This document shows, in pieces, positions 23,166 through 31,695 of a stretch of 38,718 nucleotides of DNA. The notes beneath the pieces are model-generated. The model made no database searches. It was not told where the DNA came from and saw nothing but the letters and a program-made list of their open reading frames with translations. The stretch comes from Limnochordaceae bacterium (lineage in GTDB: Bacteria > Bacillota > Limnochordia > Limnochordales > DUMU01), in the NCBI GenBank assembly GCA_014896305.1, contig JADBKQ010000017.1, forward strand, positions 1 through 38,718. The letters run 5' to 3'. The stretch's first letter is position 1. Each line of letters begins with the position of its first letter. The translations under genes and the position numbers were made by a program.

Positions 23166-25030
23166 AACTGTGTCGACTGCAGATCCACAACTACAGGAGT
23201 ATAAGGGACGTAGACGTCGAGGTTCCCGACATGCTCATAATGCTCGGCCCAAACAATCACGGCAAGTCAAACATCCTTCGAGCCCTTGAATTCGGTCTGT
23301 CGACGTCTGCAAAGCCAGAGCAAGACGACTTCTTTTCGTTTCGCCCAGAGAACGATTCAGTGCTGTGGGTCGAAATGACGTTTAATGACCTCACCACTTC
23401 AGAACAAACGACTTTTCGGAAATATCTTCGCTCTGACGGAACGGTACGAATCCGAAAAACCGCGCGCCTAAGCGAGCAAGACACTGTCGAAATCAGCTAC
23501 AACGGCTATGTCCAAGAGCCGGAGCAATGGTGGCTGAAATCGTCTGCTGTCGACCGGCTCTCAAATCGTGAGCAGGTACAACTGGAATCGGAGCACGTGC
23601 CTGAACTTCGCGTTCTCCTTGAAGAAGGCGGCAGGATAACTCGACAACGTGTTCAGGAGTTCCAGCAGCAGTACATCGAGAATCATCGTTCGGAGCTGAC
23701 CTTCTGCGAGGCGTTGGAAGATGGACCGCTGCTGGGCCAGAAGAATGTAGCTGGCGGTATCCTGCCGGAGTTGTTCTTGATCCCAGCCGTTCGCGATCTT
23801 TCTGACGAAATCAAGGTCAAGACCACGACCGTTTTCGGGCGACTTCTCCAGCGTGCTGTCAAGGAGATGGGGGAGCGCGATGAACGATTTATCGAGTTGC
23901 GCGATCAGCTCAAGAACCTAATCGATGAGCTAAACGCTCGCCCGCAGGGACCCTCCGAAGCGGTGTCGGAACTGGCGCGCCTAGAAGCATCACTCGATTC
24001 CGAACTGGCCTCCTGGGGCGTGCGCGTATCTATCGAGGTCACGCCTCCGGGGCTCGATAAGGTTTTTGAACTAGGCACCCAGGTTCATCTTGACGATGGC
24101 CTGAAGACGCCTGCCGAAAAGAAAGGGCATGGCCTGCAACGGGCGGTCATCTTTGCACTCGTGCGAGCCTGGGCTAAAGCGCTTCGTTCGACGAGCGAGC
24201 CCGAGGCCATGCGTCCGCGTCAGGCGTCGGAGTCTGCTTTTTTTGCCATCGAGGAACCGGAATTGTTCCTGCACCCGCACGCCCAACGCCAGCTTTTCGC
24301 GTCACTTGCTGAGATCGCCGAGTCCCGTGATCATCAGGTGTTCATCGCGACGCACTCCACGCATTTCATAGACCTGGAGCGCTACCGGCGCATTGTAATC
24401 GTTACCAAACCGAGCGCGCAAGATGGAACGCAGGTCAGGCAGTGTACGCGAGAGCTTTTTGCGGGCGACGGTGCAGCCGACCGAAAGCATAGGTTCTCCA
24501 TGGCGTCGTGGATCAATCCTGACCGCGGTGAACTGTTCTTTGCACGCAAGGTCATACTCACGGAGGGTGAAACGGAGAAGGCGGTCTTCCCCTTTCTGGC
24601 GCAAAAGCTAGGATGTTTTGATGCGAATGTAACCGTAATCGATTGCGGTAGCAAGCACAACCTGCCACTCTACATTGAGATGCTGAATGCTTTCCGGATC
24701 CAGTACTGTGTGGTTCACGATGAGGATCCCCTGCCTAACCCGATTCCCGACGATTGGCCAAGCGAAAAGCGTGACGCCAAACAGCGAACGTTCAAGCTAA
24801 ATGAGGCGATCAGAAGCGCGATAGACGCCAAGCTAGGTTCGGTCGAGGTGCTCTCCCCCGACTTTGAAGGGGTAAGCGGTGTCCCGAAGCATCCAGCCGA
24901 GAGGAAGGGTAAGCCCCTTGCCGCGCTCGACTACTTCGCGAGCTTGGAGCCCAACCAGATTCCCGACCGGCTTGTTCAAGCGGTACGAAACGCGTACCAG
25001 ATTGAAAGGGCTGAAGGTGCTCAACTATGA
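23162..25030 (+). CDS. OLD-family ATPase/TOPRIM nuclease
   Basis: Predicted DNA nuclease driven or gated by an ABC-type ATPase (622 aa). The N-terminal ATPase has Walker A GPNNHGKSN (~28-36), a signature-like KGHGLQRAV, Walker B FAIEEPELFLHPHAQRQ (~361) and the switch VFIATHSTHF. The TOPRIM domain follows with ILTEGETEK (catalytic Glu, ~467), VIDCGSKHN and VVHDEDP (Asp-x-Asp-like, ~520). These are the features of OLD nucleases such as those in Gabija and related systems. It overlaps both neighbours by 4 bases. Base composition is clearly lower in GC than either neighbour (two 60-base lines counted: 31 and 26 G+C, against 39 and 41 in the flanking genes), so it was probably acquired separately. 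Confidence 0.9.
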   Translation: MKLCRLQIHNYRSIRDVDVEVPDMLIMLGPNNHGKSNILRALEFGLSTSAKPEQDDFFSFRPENDSVLWVEMTFNDLTTSEQTTFRKYLRSDGTVRIRKTARLSEQDTVEISYNGYVQEPEQWWLKSSAVDRLSNREQVQLESEHVPELRVLLEEGGRITRQRVQEFQQQYIENHRSELTFCEALEDGPLLGQKNVAGGILPELFLIPAVRDLSDEIKVKTTTVFGRLLQRAVKEMGERDERFIELRDQLKNLIDELNARPQGPSEAVSELARLEASLDSELASWGVRVSIEVTPPGLDKVFELGTQVHLDDGLKTPAEKKGHGLQRAVIFALVRAWAKALRSTSEPEAMRPRQASESAFFAIEEPELFLHPHAQRQLFASLAEIAESRDHQVFIATHSTHFIDLERYRRIVIVTKPSAQDGTQVRQCTRELFAGDGAADRKHRFSMASWINPDRGELFFARKVILTEGETEKAVFPFLAQKLGCFDANVTVIDCGSKHNLPLYIEMLNAFRIQYCVVHDEDPLPNPIPDDWPSEKRDAKQRTFKLNEAIRSAIDAKLGSVEVLSPDFEGVSGVPKHPAERKGKPLAALDYFASLEPNQIPDRLVQAVRNAYQIERAEGAQL

Positions 25031-27882
25031 GTCATCGAGTCAAACTCATAGAAGTTGCTCTCCCGCTGCCGGAAATCAATGACGCGTCCGCGTACGACAA
25101 GATGCCTGGTATCGGCCCGCATCCGAAGGGCATCCACCATTGGTGGGCTCGTTTGCCTCTTCCCACGGCCCGCGCTATCCTGTTCGCCTCGGTGGTTGAT
25201 GACCCGAGCGCGCATCCGGAGAAGTTCCCCAGGGACGAGGCCCAAAGTGCCGAACGGGAGCGTCTGTTCGGGATCATCCGCCGGATGATGCAGAAGCAGT
25301 TGCACCGCCATCCGGAGGTCTACGCCGAAGCGCGGGCTGAGATGCTGAAGCACTGCGAAGGGCGACTTCCGACGGTTCTCGATCCGTTTGCTGGCGGTGG
25401 TTCCATCCCCCTTGAGGCGGCGCGGCTTGGCTTCGAGGCGCACGCGGGCGACCTTAACCCGGTCGCGGTGCTGTTGAACAAGTGTAACCTTGAGCTCGTG
25501 CCCCGGTGGGCCAACAGGCCGCCGGTAAACCCCGAGGACAGACAGAAGATCGGCGGAACCGACCCCTGGCCTGGCGCCTCGGGGCTAGCGGCCGATGTGC
25601 GCTACTACGGGCAGGTCATCCTGGAGCAGGCGAGGAGGAAGATCGGGCATCTTTACCCGCCGGTGAAGGTGACGGCGGAGATGGCCGAGGCCCGGCCGGA
25701 CCTGAAGCCCTACGTAGGCCAGGACCTCCCAGTCATCGCCTGGATCTGGGCGCGCACCGTGGCTAGTCCCAACCCGGCTGCGCTGGGGGCGCATGTCCCG
25801 CTTTTGAGCACTTTCTGGCTGTCAAGCAAGAAAGGAAACGAGGTGTTGCTTGAGCCCATCGTGGACCGGGAGACCGGCACCTGGCGCTTTGCGGTGTGCA
25901 TCGGCCCCCCCAAAGACCGTGCGGCGGTGAAGGCGGGGACGAAGAGCAGCACTGGTGGGTTTCGGTGCTTGGTTTCGGACTCGCCCATTCCCTTCGACTA
26001 CATCCGTGCCGAAGGCGAACGGCGGCGACTCGGCTTCGCGATGGTCGCCATTGTTGCCCAGCTTCCGCGTGGTCGGGCTTATCTGCCGGTGAGCGACGAA
26101 CAGGTAAAAGCAGCCGCATCTGCGTCGCCGTCTGACTTCCCCGACAGTGACCTGCCCACGGAAGCGTTGGGTTTTCGCATTCAAAACTACGGCATCACGA
26201 AGCACTGGCAAATGTTCACCTCCCGCCAACTCACGGCCATGGTGACGCTCTCGGAATTAGTGAAGGCGATTCGAGTGGACGTACGGCGCGACGCGGCCGC
26301 AGCCGGGCTTTCAGGCGAGGAGGCGGAGGCTTACGCCGCCACAGTGGTGACGTTTCTGGCGCTGGCCCTGGATCGGTGTGCGGATTTTAACAACGGTCTG
26401 TGCAGGTGGAGCCCAACCAACCAGAAGGTCATGAACCTGTTCAATCGGCAGGCCATCCCGATGGTTTGGGATTTCGCGGAAGCTAACGTTCTAGGCGAAT
26501 CGGTAGGTGCCTGGATGACCTGCAGTGAGTATGTGGCAGAGTGCATCTCGGTGATAGGCGCTGGCTGGGGTCAGCAAAGTCGCGCCCGCCAAATCGACGC
26601 GGCGAGTTCGTGGAATGGACTCAAAGATGTCCTCGTCAGCACCGATCCGCCCTACTATGACAACATCGGCTACGCCGCCTTGAGCGACTTCTTCTATGTC
26701 TGGCTGCGACGCACCATCGGCGATCTTTACCCTGATCTTTTCCAGACGATTCTCGTCCCGAAGGAGCCGGAACTGGTGGCCGCGCCGGAGCGCTTCGGTG
26801 GGGACAAGCACGAAGCCAAGGAGCACTTCGAGTCCGGCTTCCGCAAGGCGTTTGCGGCGCTGCGTGAGAAGATGGACCCGCGCTTTCCGCTCACGGTCTA
26901 CTACGCCTTCCGGCAGGACGACGAGGAAAGCAGTGCGGACGAGGAAGAGGAGGACGCGAGTAACGGCTCAACGATCGACCGCACCACGGGGTGGGAGACG
27001 ATGCTCGAAGCTCTCATCGGTACGGGCTTTCAAATCACGGCCACCTGGCCGGTGCGAGCATCCCAGGCGTGGCGCATACGAGCTATGGGGTCCAACGCCC
27101 TCGCCTCCTACATCGTGCTCGCCTGCCGGCCCCGGCCGGAGGACGCCCCCCAGACCGACCGCCGCTCGTTTGTGGCGGAACTGAAGCGGGAACTGCCGGC
27201 GGCGCTGCGCCGCCTCCGGCAGGGCAACATCGCCCCGGTGGACTTTGCGCAGGCCGCCATCGGCCCGGGCATGGCGATTTATTCCCGCTACCGCCGCATT
27301 CTGGAGTCGAGCGGGAAACCGATGACCGTGCGCACGGCCCTCGCCCTTATCAACCAGACTCTCACTGAGGTGCTGTCGGAGCAGGAGGACGAGTTCGACG
27401 CCGAAACCCGCTGGGCCATCGCCTGGTTTGAGCAGTACGGCTTTGAGGAAGGCGACTTCGGGAAGGCGGAACTCCTGAGCAAGGCCAAGGTGACTTCAGT
27501 CGCCGGGCTCCGGCAGGCCGGTCTGGTCCACTCCAAGGGCGGCCTGGTGCGGCTCCTACGACCAGACGAGTTGCCGAAGGAGTGGGACCCGGCGGCGGAC
27601 AAACGGCTCACCGTCTGGGAGATGACACATCATCTGCTGCGAGTCTACTACTACGAGAAGGCGGGGGACTTGGCGACTGCCGAGCTACTGCGGAAGCTGG
27701 GTTCGCGGGGTGAGCTGGCGCGGGACCTCGCTTACCGGCTGTTCAGCCTGAGCGAGAAAAAGAACCGTTCCCAGGAAGCACAGGCCTACAACGCCCTGGT
27801 CCTGGGTTGGCCCGAGATCTCATACCTGGCTCGCTCCAGCGGCCAGCGAGAGATGACCCAGACGAGAATGTTTGACGAATAG
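25027..27882 (+). CDS. DUF1156/COG1743-type DNA methyltransferase (defence-associated)
   Basis: Predicted adenine- or cytosine-N4-specific DNA methyltransferase (951 aa). The N-terminal DUF1156 signature is HHWWARLPLPTARAI (~37-51). SAM-binding motif I is VLDPFAGGGSIPLEAARLG (~117), and the catalytic DPPY motif is STDPPYYDNIGY (~538), followed by LSDFFYVWLRR. A long acidic stretch (DDEESSADEEEED) and a C-terminal helical domain follow. Motif spacing is wider than in type II enzymes but normal for this family. It presumably marks host DNA so that the other operon members ignore it; the target sequence is unknown. The start overlaps the OLD gene stop; the DUF499 gene follows after 13 bases. Confidence 0.9.
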   Translation: MSHRVKLIEVALPLPEINDASAYDKMPGIGPHPKGIHHWWARLPLPTARAILFASVVDDPSAHPEKFPRDEAQSAERERLFGIIRRMMQKQLHRHPEVYAEARAEMLKHCEGRLPTVLDPFAGGGSIPLEAARLGFEAHAGDLNPVAVLLNKCNLELVPRWANRPPVNPEDRQKIGGTDPWPGASGLAADVRYYGQVILEQARRKIGHLYPPVKVTAEMAEARPDLKPYVGQDLPVIAWIWARTVASPNPAALGAHVPLLSTFWLSSKKGNEVLLEPIVDRETGTWRFAVCIGPPKDRAAVKAGTKSSTGGFRCLVSDSPIPFDYIRAEGERRRLGFAMVAIVAQLPRGRAYLPVSDEQVKAAASASPSDFPDSDLPTEALGFRIQNYGITKHWQMFTSRQLTAMVTLSELVKAIRVDVRRDAAAAGLSGEEAEAYAATVVTFLALALDRCADFNNGLCRWSPTNQKVMNLFNRQAIPMVWDFAEANVLGESVGAWMTCSEYVAECISVIGAGWGQQSRARQIDAASSWNGLKDVLVSTDPPYYDNIGYAALSDFFYVWLRRTIGDLYPDLFQTILVPKEPELVAAPERFGGDKHEAKEHFESGFRKAFAALREKMDPRFPLTVYYAFRQDDEESSADEEEEDASNGSTIDRTTGWETMLEALIGTGFQITATWPVRASQAWRIRAMGSNALASYIVLACRPRPEDAPQTDRRSFVAELKRELPAALRRLRQGNIAPVDFAQAAIGPGMAIYSRYRRILESSGKPMTVRTALALINQTLTEVLSEQEDEFDAETRWAIAWFEQYGFEEGDFGKAELLSKAKVTSVAGLRQAGLVHSKGGLVRLLRPDELPKEWDPAADKRLTVWEMTHHLLRVYYYEKAGDLATAELLRKLGSRGELARDLAYRLFSLSEKKNRSQEAQAYNALVLGWPEISYLARSSGQREMTQTRMFDE

Positions 27883-27895
27883 GGAGCGATGACTG

Positions 27896-30800
27896 ATGGC
27901 CACCACCAACTTCGAACGAGTCGGCAGGGGCTTGAACTTGCTCAAAGCGGGGCTGGCGCCTTTCGTCACTCGCGAGTTCGAGAGCGTATACGGCGACCAG
28001 GCCATGGCTGAGGCGAGGCGGTTGTTGGGGGACGATGGGATAACTGCGAGGAGGACGTTCGCCGAGTGGGACGTGGCTCCGCTGCTCAAGGTGATGTGGG
28101 AAGCGTGGAACGATGTCTTTCGCAGGACGCTCGGTCTGGCAGAGCGCAGCCTCGTTGCCGAGTTGCGGGAATGGCGCAACAAGTGGGCCCACCAGGAGAC
28201 CTTCTCAAGCGACGATGCCTACCGTGCTCTGGATTCTATGGCACGTCTATTGTCCGCCATCTCCGCCCCCGAAGTGGAAGAGGTGGAGCGCCTGAAGCTC
28301 GACCTCCTGCGGCGGCGCTTCGACGAGCAGGTGCGCAGCGAGAAACGCAAGGTGGGTGGCTCGCTCGTCGAGGCGACGGCGAGCGGTGTACTCAAGCCTT
28401 GGCGCGAGGTGGTGAGCCCTCAACCAGATGTGGCCAGCGGCCGTTACCAGCAGGCGGAGTTCGCCGCGGATTTGTGGCAGGTGTACTTAGGGGAGGGAAG
28501 CGACGAGTATAAGAACCCCGTGGAGTTCTTCCGCCACACCTACCTGACCGAGAGCCTGAAGCGCCTGTTGGTCGGCGCGGTGCGCAGACTGTCGGGCGCA
28601 GGCGGCGACCCGGTGGTGCAGCTGCAGACGAACTTCGGCGGCGGCAAGACCCACTCGATGCTGGCGCTCTTTCACCTCTTTTCGGGGGTCTCTCCGGCGG
28701 AGCTGCCCGGTGTCGAAACCGTGCTCGAGGAGGCTGGGTTGAGCACGCTTCCCAAGGTGCGCCGGGTCGTGCTGGTGGGAAACCGTCTCTCGCCGGGCAA
28801 CCCGGTCACGAAGCCCGACGGGACGGTGGTGCGCACGCTGTGGGGCGAGCTGGCTTGGCAACTGGGAGGGCGTCCGGCCTTCGAGCTCGTGCGGGCGGAC
28901 GACGAGCGGGCCACGAGTCCCGGGGATGTGCTGCGCCAGCTTTTCAATACGTACGGACCCTGCCTCATCCTGATTGACGAGTGGGTCGCCTATGCCCGGC
29001 AGCTGCACGACGCTGCCGACTTGCCGGGGGGGAGCTTCGAAACCCAGTTTACCTTTGCCCAGGCGCTGACCGAGTCGGCCAAGGCCGCCCGCCAGTGCCT
29101 GGTGGTCATCAGCCTGCCTGCCTCGGATACAGCCGGCTCCCCGCATGTTCAGGCAGAGGACGTCGAGGTGGGTGGGGAGCGGGGGCGTGATGCTCTGGTC
29201 CGGTTGCGCAACGTTATCGGACGGGTGGAGTCATCTTGGCGTCCAGCCTCTCCTGAGGAGAGCTTCGAAATCGTCCGGCGGCGGCTGTTCCAGCCCTTGT
29301 CCGATCCAGAGCAGTACAAGGCCCGGGACGTGGTGGTGCGGGCGTTCGCCGATCTCTACCGCACGCAACCCCAGGAGTTTCCGAGCGAATGCCGCGAAGC
29401 GAGATACGAGGAGCGCCTGAAAGCCGCGTATCCCATTCACCCTGAAATCTTTGACCGCCTGTATACCGACTGGTCCAGCTTGCTCAATTTCCAGCGCACG
29501 CGCGGCGTGCTGCGGCTCATGGCCGCAGTGATCCACAGCCTGTGGGAGAAAGGGGACAAGAACCCCCTCATCCTGCCGTCCACCATCCCGGTAGACGACC
29601 CTCGCGTGCAGTTCGAGCTGACGCGTTACCTTTCGGACAACTGGGCACCCGTGATCGAGACGGATGTGGACGGTCCGAACTCGCTGCCTGTGCGGCTCGA
29701 TGGCGAGGTGCCGAACCTCGGCAGGTTGTCGGCCTGCCGGCGTGTGGCGCGCACGACCTACCTCGGCTCGGCGCCCACGGCGGACGCGGCGCATCGTGGG
29801 TTGGAGGACCGACGCGTCAAGCTGGGCTGCGTGATGCCAGGCGAATCACCGGCCGTCTTTGGGGACGCGCTCAGGCGTCTGGCCAGCACCGCAACTTACC
29901 TTTACCAGGACGGCTCGCGCTACTGGTACTCAACCCAGCCCACCGTGACCAAACTGGCCGAGGACCGGGCCGAGCAACTGGAGCGAGAGCCGGACCAGGT
30001 CTTGCGCGAGATTGAGCGCCGCGTGCGCGACGACCTGCGTCAGGTGGGCGACTTCAGCCGGGTGCACCCATTCCCGCAGTCGAGCCAGGAGGTTCCCGAT
30101 GACCTGGACGCCCGGTTGGTCGTCCTGAGTCCCGTGACCCCGCATACGAAAGACCAGAACAGTCCCGCTCTGGCTGCGGCCAAGCAGATGCTTGAGTCCC
30201 GTGGCAGCGCGCCGCGCCTTTTCCGTAACACCTTGGTCTTCCTGGCCGCGGACAAGACTAGGCTGCAAGACCTGGATGAGGCGGTTCGGCGTTATCTGGC
30301 GTGGGAGTCCATTCTCCGCGACCAGGAGCAACTTAACCTCTCTCCGTTCCAGGTGCACCAAGCCGAGGAGCAGAGGCGTTCGGCCGACCTGGCCGTCACG
30401 GCCCGCCTGCCCGAAACGTACCAGTGGCTGCTCGTCCCGATTCAGACTACCCCGCAGGCGCCGGTGGAGTGGGAAGCCATACGTCTGCAGGGGGACGAGG
30501 CGCTGGCGGCGCGGGCCAGCAAGAAGCTGCGCAACGAGGAACTACTCGTGACCGTCCTGGCCGGAACCCGCCTGCGCCTGGAACTGGACCGGGTGCCCCT
30601 GTGGCGCGGTGACCACGTGGCGGTCAGGCAACTCGTGGAAGACTTCGCTCGCTACCTCTACCTCCCGCGCCTCAAAAACTCCGCAGTGCTCGTGGGCGCC
30701 GTGCGCGACGGGCTGGCGCTCCTTACCTGGGACCAAGATTCCTTCGCCTATGCCGACAGTTTCGACGAGACCATTGCCCGCTACCGTGGTTTGCGTGCCG

Positions 30801-31237
30801 GACAGCAAGTGCCCGTTTCGGAAAGCGATCCCTCGGGATTGCTCGTCAAGCCGGAAGTGGCTCGCCGGCAGCTCGAGGCGGAGCGCAAGCCTGGGGACAG
30901 CGCCAGCGGGACCGGGCCGACTCGGCCTGTCACCGACCACCTGGCGACCGGTGGGAGTGAAGGCCCAGAAACTCCTGGTCCTGCACCTGCCACCTCCTCC
31001 AAGCCCCGGCGTTTTTACGGCAGCGTTGTTCTGGATTCGACCCGGGTGGGCAGAGACGCGGGTAGGATTGCCGAGGAAGTCATCGCTCATTTGGCCGGGC
31101 TACCCGGAGCCCAGGTGCGGGTGACGCTCGAGATCGAAGCCACCGTGCCTGAGGGCGTGCCCGAGAACATCGTGCGCACGGTGACCGAGAACAGCCGAAC
31201 CCTCAAATTCTCAAACCATGAGTTCGAGTGCGAGTAG
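27896..31237 (+). CDS. DUF499 AAA+ ATPase with N-terminal Swt1-like HEPN domain (defence-associated)
   Basis: Large ATPase (1113 aa), COG1483-like. The N-terminal ~135 residues form a helical HEPN-like domain whose ELREWRNKWAHQE contains R94-N95 and H99, i.e. the R-x4-H catalytic pattern of HEPN ribonucleases; FSSDDAYRALDSMARLLSAI follows as in Swt1-type HEPN domains. The ATPase has Walker A FGGGKTHS (~246-253) and Walker B CLILIDEWVAY (~357-366). The C-terminal part has a low-complexity linker (DSASGTGPTRPVTD) and a small beta-rich end (VRVTLEIEATVPEGVPENIVRTV). ATG 27896 follows GGGAG at ~9 bases. In this gene family, DUF499 proteins are neighbours of DUF1156 methyltransferases in predicted antiviral loci. 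The RNase role is inferred from the motif. Confidence 0.88.
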   Translation: MATTNFERVGRGLNLLKAGLAPFVTREFESVYGDQAMAEARRLLGDDGITARRTFAEWDVAPLLKVMWEAWNDVFRRTLGLAERSLVAELREWRNKWAHQETFSSDDAYRALDSMARLLSAISAPEVEEVERLKLDLLRRRFDEQVRSEKRKVGGSLVEATASGVLKPWREVVSPQPDVASGRYQQAEFAADLWQVYLGEGSDEYKNPVEFFRHTYLTESLKRLLVGAVRRLSGAGGDPVVQLQTNFGGGKTHSMLALFHLFSGVSPAELPGVETVLEEAGLSTLPKVRRVVLVGNRLSPGNPVTKPDGTVVRTLWGELAWQLGGRPAFELVRADDERATSPGDVLRQLFNTYGPCLILIDEWVAYARQLHDAADLPGGSFETQFTFAQALTESAKAARQCLVVISLPASDTAGSPHVQAEDVEVGGERGRDALVRLRNVIGRVESSWRPASPEESFEIVRRRLFQPLSDPEQYKARDVVVRAFADLYRTQPQEFPSECREARYEERLKAAYPIHPEIFDRLYTDWSSLLNFQRTRGVLRLMAAVIHSLWEKGDKNPLILPSTIPVDDPRVQFELTRYLSDNWAPVIETDVDGPNSLPVRLDGEVPNLGRLSACRRVARTTYLGSAPTADAAHRGLEDRRVKLGCVMPGESPAVFGDALRRLASTATYLYQDGSRYWYSTQPTVTKLAEDRAEQLEREPDQVLREIERRVRDDLRQVGDFSRVHPFPQSSQEVPDDLDARLVVLSPVTPHTKDQNSPALAAAKQMLESRGSAPRLFRNTLVFLAADKTRLQDLDEAVRRYLAWESILRDQEQLNLSPFQVHQAEEQRRSADLAVTARLPETYQWLLVPIQTTPQAPVEWEAIRLQGDEALAARASKKLRNEELLVTVLAGTRLRLELDRVPLWRGDHVAVRQLVEDFARYLYLPRLKNSAVLVGAVRDGLALLTWDQDSFAYADSFDETIARYRGLRAGQQVPVSESDPSGLLVKPEVARRQLEAERKPGDSASGTGPTRPVTDHLATGGSEGPETPGPAPATSSKPRRFYGSVVLDSTRVGRDAGRIAEEVIAHLAGLPGAQVRVTLEIEATVPEGVPENIVRTVTENSRTLKFSNHEFECE

Positions 31238-31268
31238 CGAATCCGCCAAAGCTTAGAACGGTCCGAGA

Positions 31269-31314
31269 GGCCAATGGCGTGCCGGACGTCCGGAACGCTG
31301 GCCTTGGTTTTCTT
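31269..31314 (+). terminator. Strong terminator closing the defence operon
   Basis: A long interrupted stem (GGCCA, GCGT, CCGGA paired with TCCGG, ACGC, TGGCC) centred on the palindrome CCGGACGTCCGG is followed by TTGGTTTTCTTT. It starts 32 bases after the stop of the DUF499 gene and ends the plus-strand transcript. Confidence 0.75.
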
Positions 31315-31640
31315 TCAGTACAAGGAGGTACATCTACAGGGCGACGGGCAGGTGGCCCAAAAAGCAGCGCCCGTCATGAACACGCCGGCGACCTCGGTCG
31401 CCACCGGCATCACGCCGGCAACACTGATTCTGACCAGGTCCAGGCTGTTTCGAACCCATTCGCATGCGTTGTCTCTTGGTGAACTGCCGGCTGGTAGTAG
31501 GCCAGCTCGGGCTGCCGAGACGAGACCAGCAACCAGGAGCGGAACGGTTGCAGACACGCTGGCCCACCGCGCGGACAGTTCGTTCTCAACGGCCGCCGCA
31601 GGAAGCGGGCGGAGCAGGAAGTAGGTGGAGAACAAGGAAT
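31315..31640 (-). other. Unassigned region with a hydrophobic minus-strand frame
   Basis: The minus strand encodes VSATVPLLVAGLVSAARAG and, further on, SLDLVRISVAGVMPVATEVAG plus FMTGAAFWAT, which could be membrane helices of a decayed transporter. The only start codon in frame at the upstream end lies in the terminator hairpin of the next gene and there is no ribosome site, so I do not call a functional gene. Confidence 0.25.
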
Positions 31641-31686
31641 AAGCCCCACCCGCAGGCGTGACGCTGGTTGTCAGCGGGTGGGGCTT
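31641..31686 (-). terminator. Terminator of the glycerophosphodiesterase gene
   Basis: Perfect 13-base arms (AAGCCCCACCCGC and GCGGGTGGGGCTT) flank 20 bases; on the minus strand the stem ends in CTT followed by ATTCCTTGTT. It begins 10 bases past the stop at 31696. Confidence 0.7.
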
Positions 31687-31695
31687 CATGTCCTA

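Noticed and set aside
19578..31237. Assignment of the operon to DISARM
   Set aside because: The helicase resembles DrmD, but the core DISARM genes drmA, drmB and drmC are not in the window, and DUF1156 plus DUF499 define a different set.
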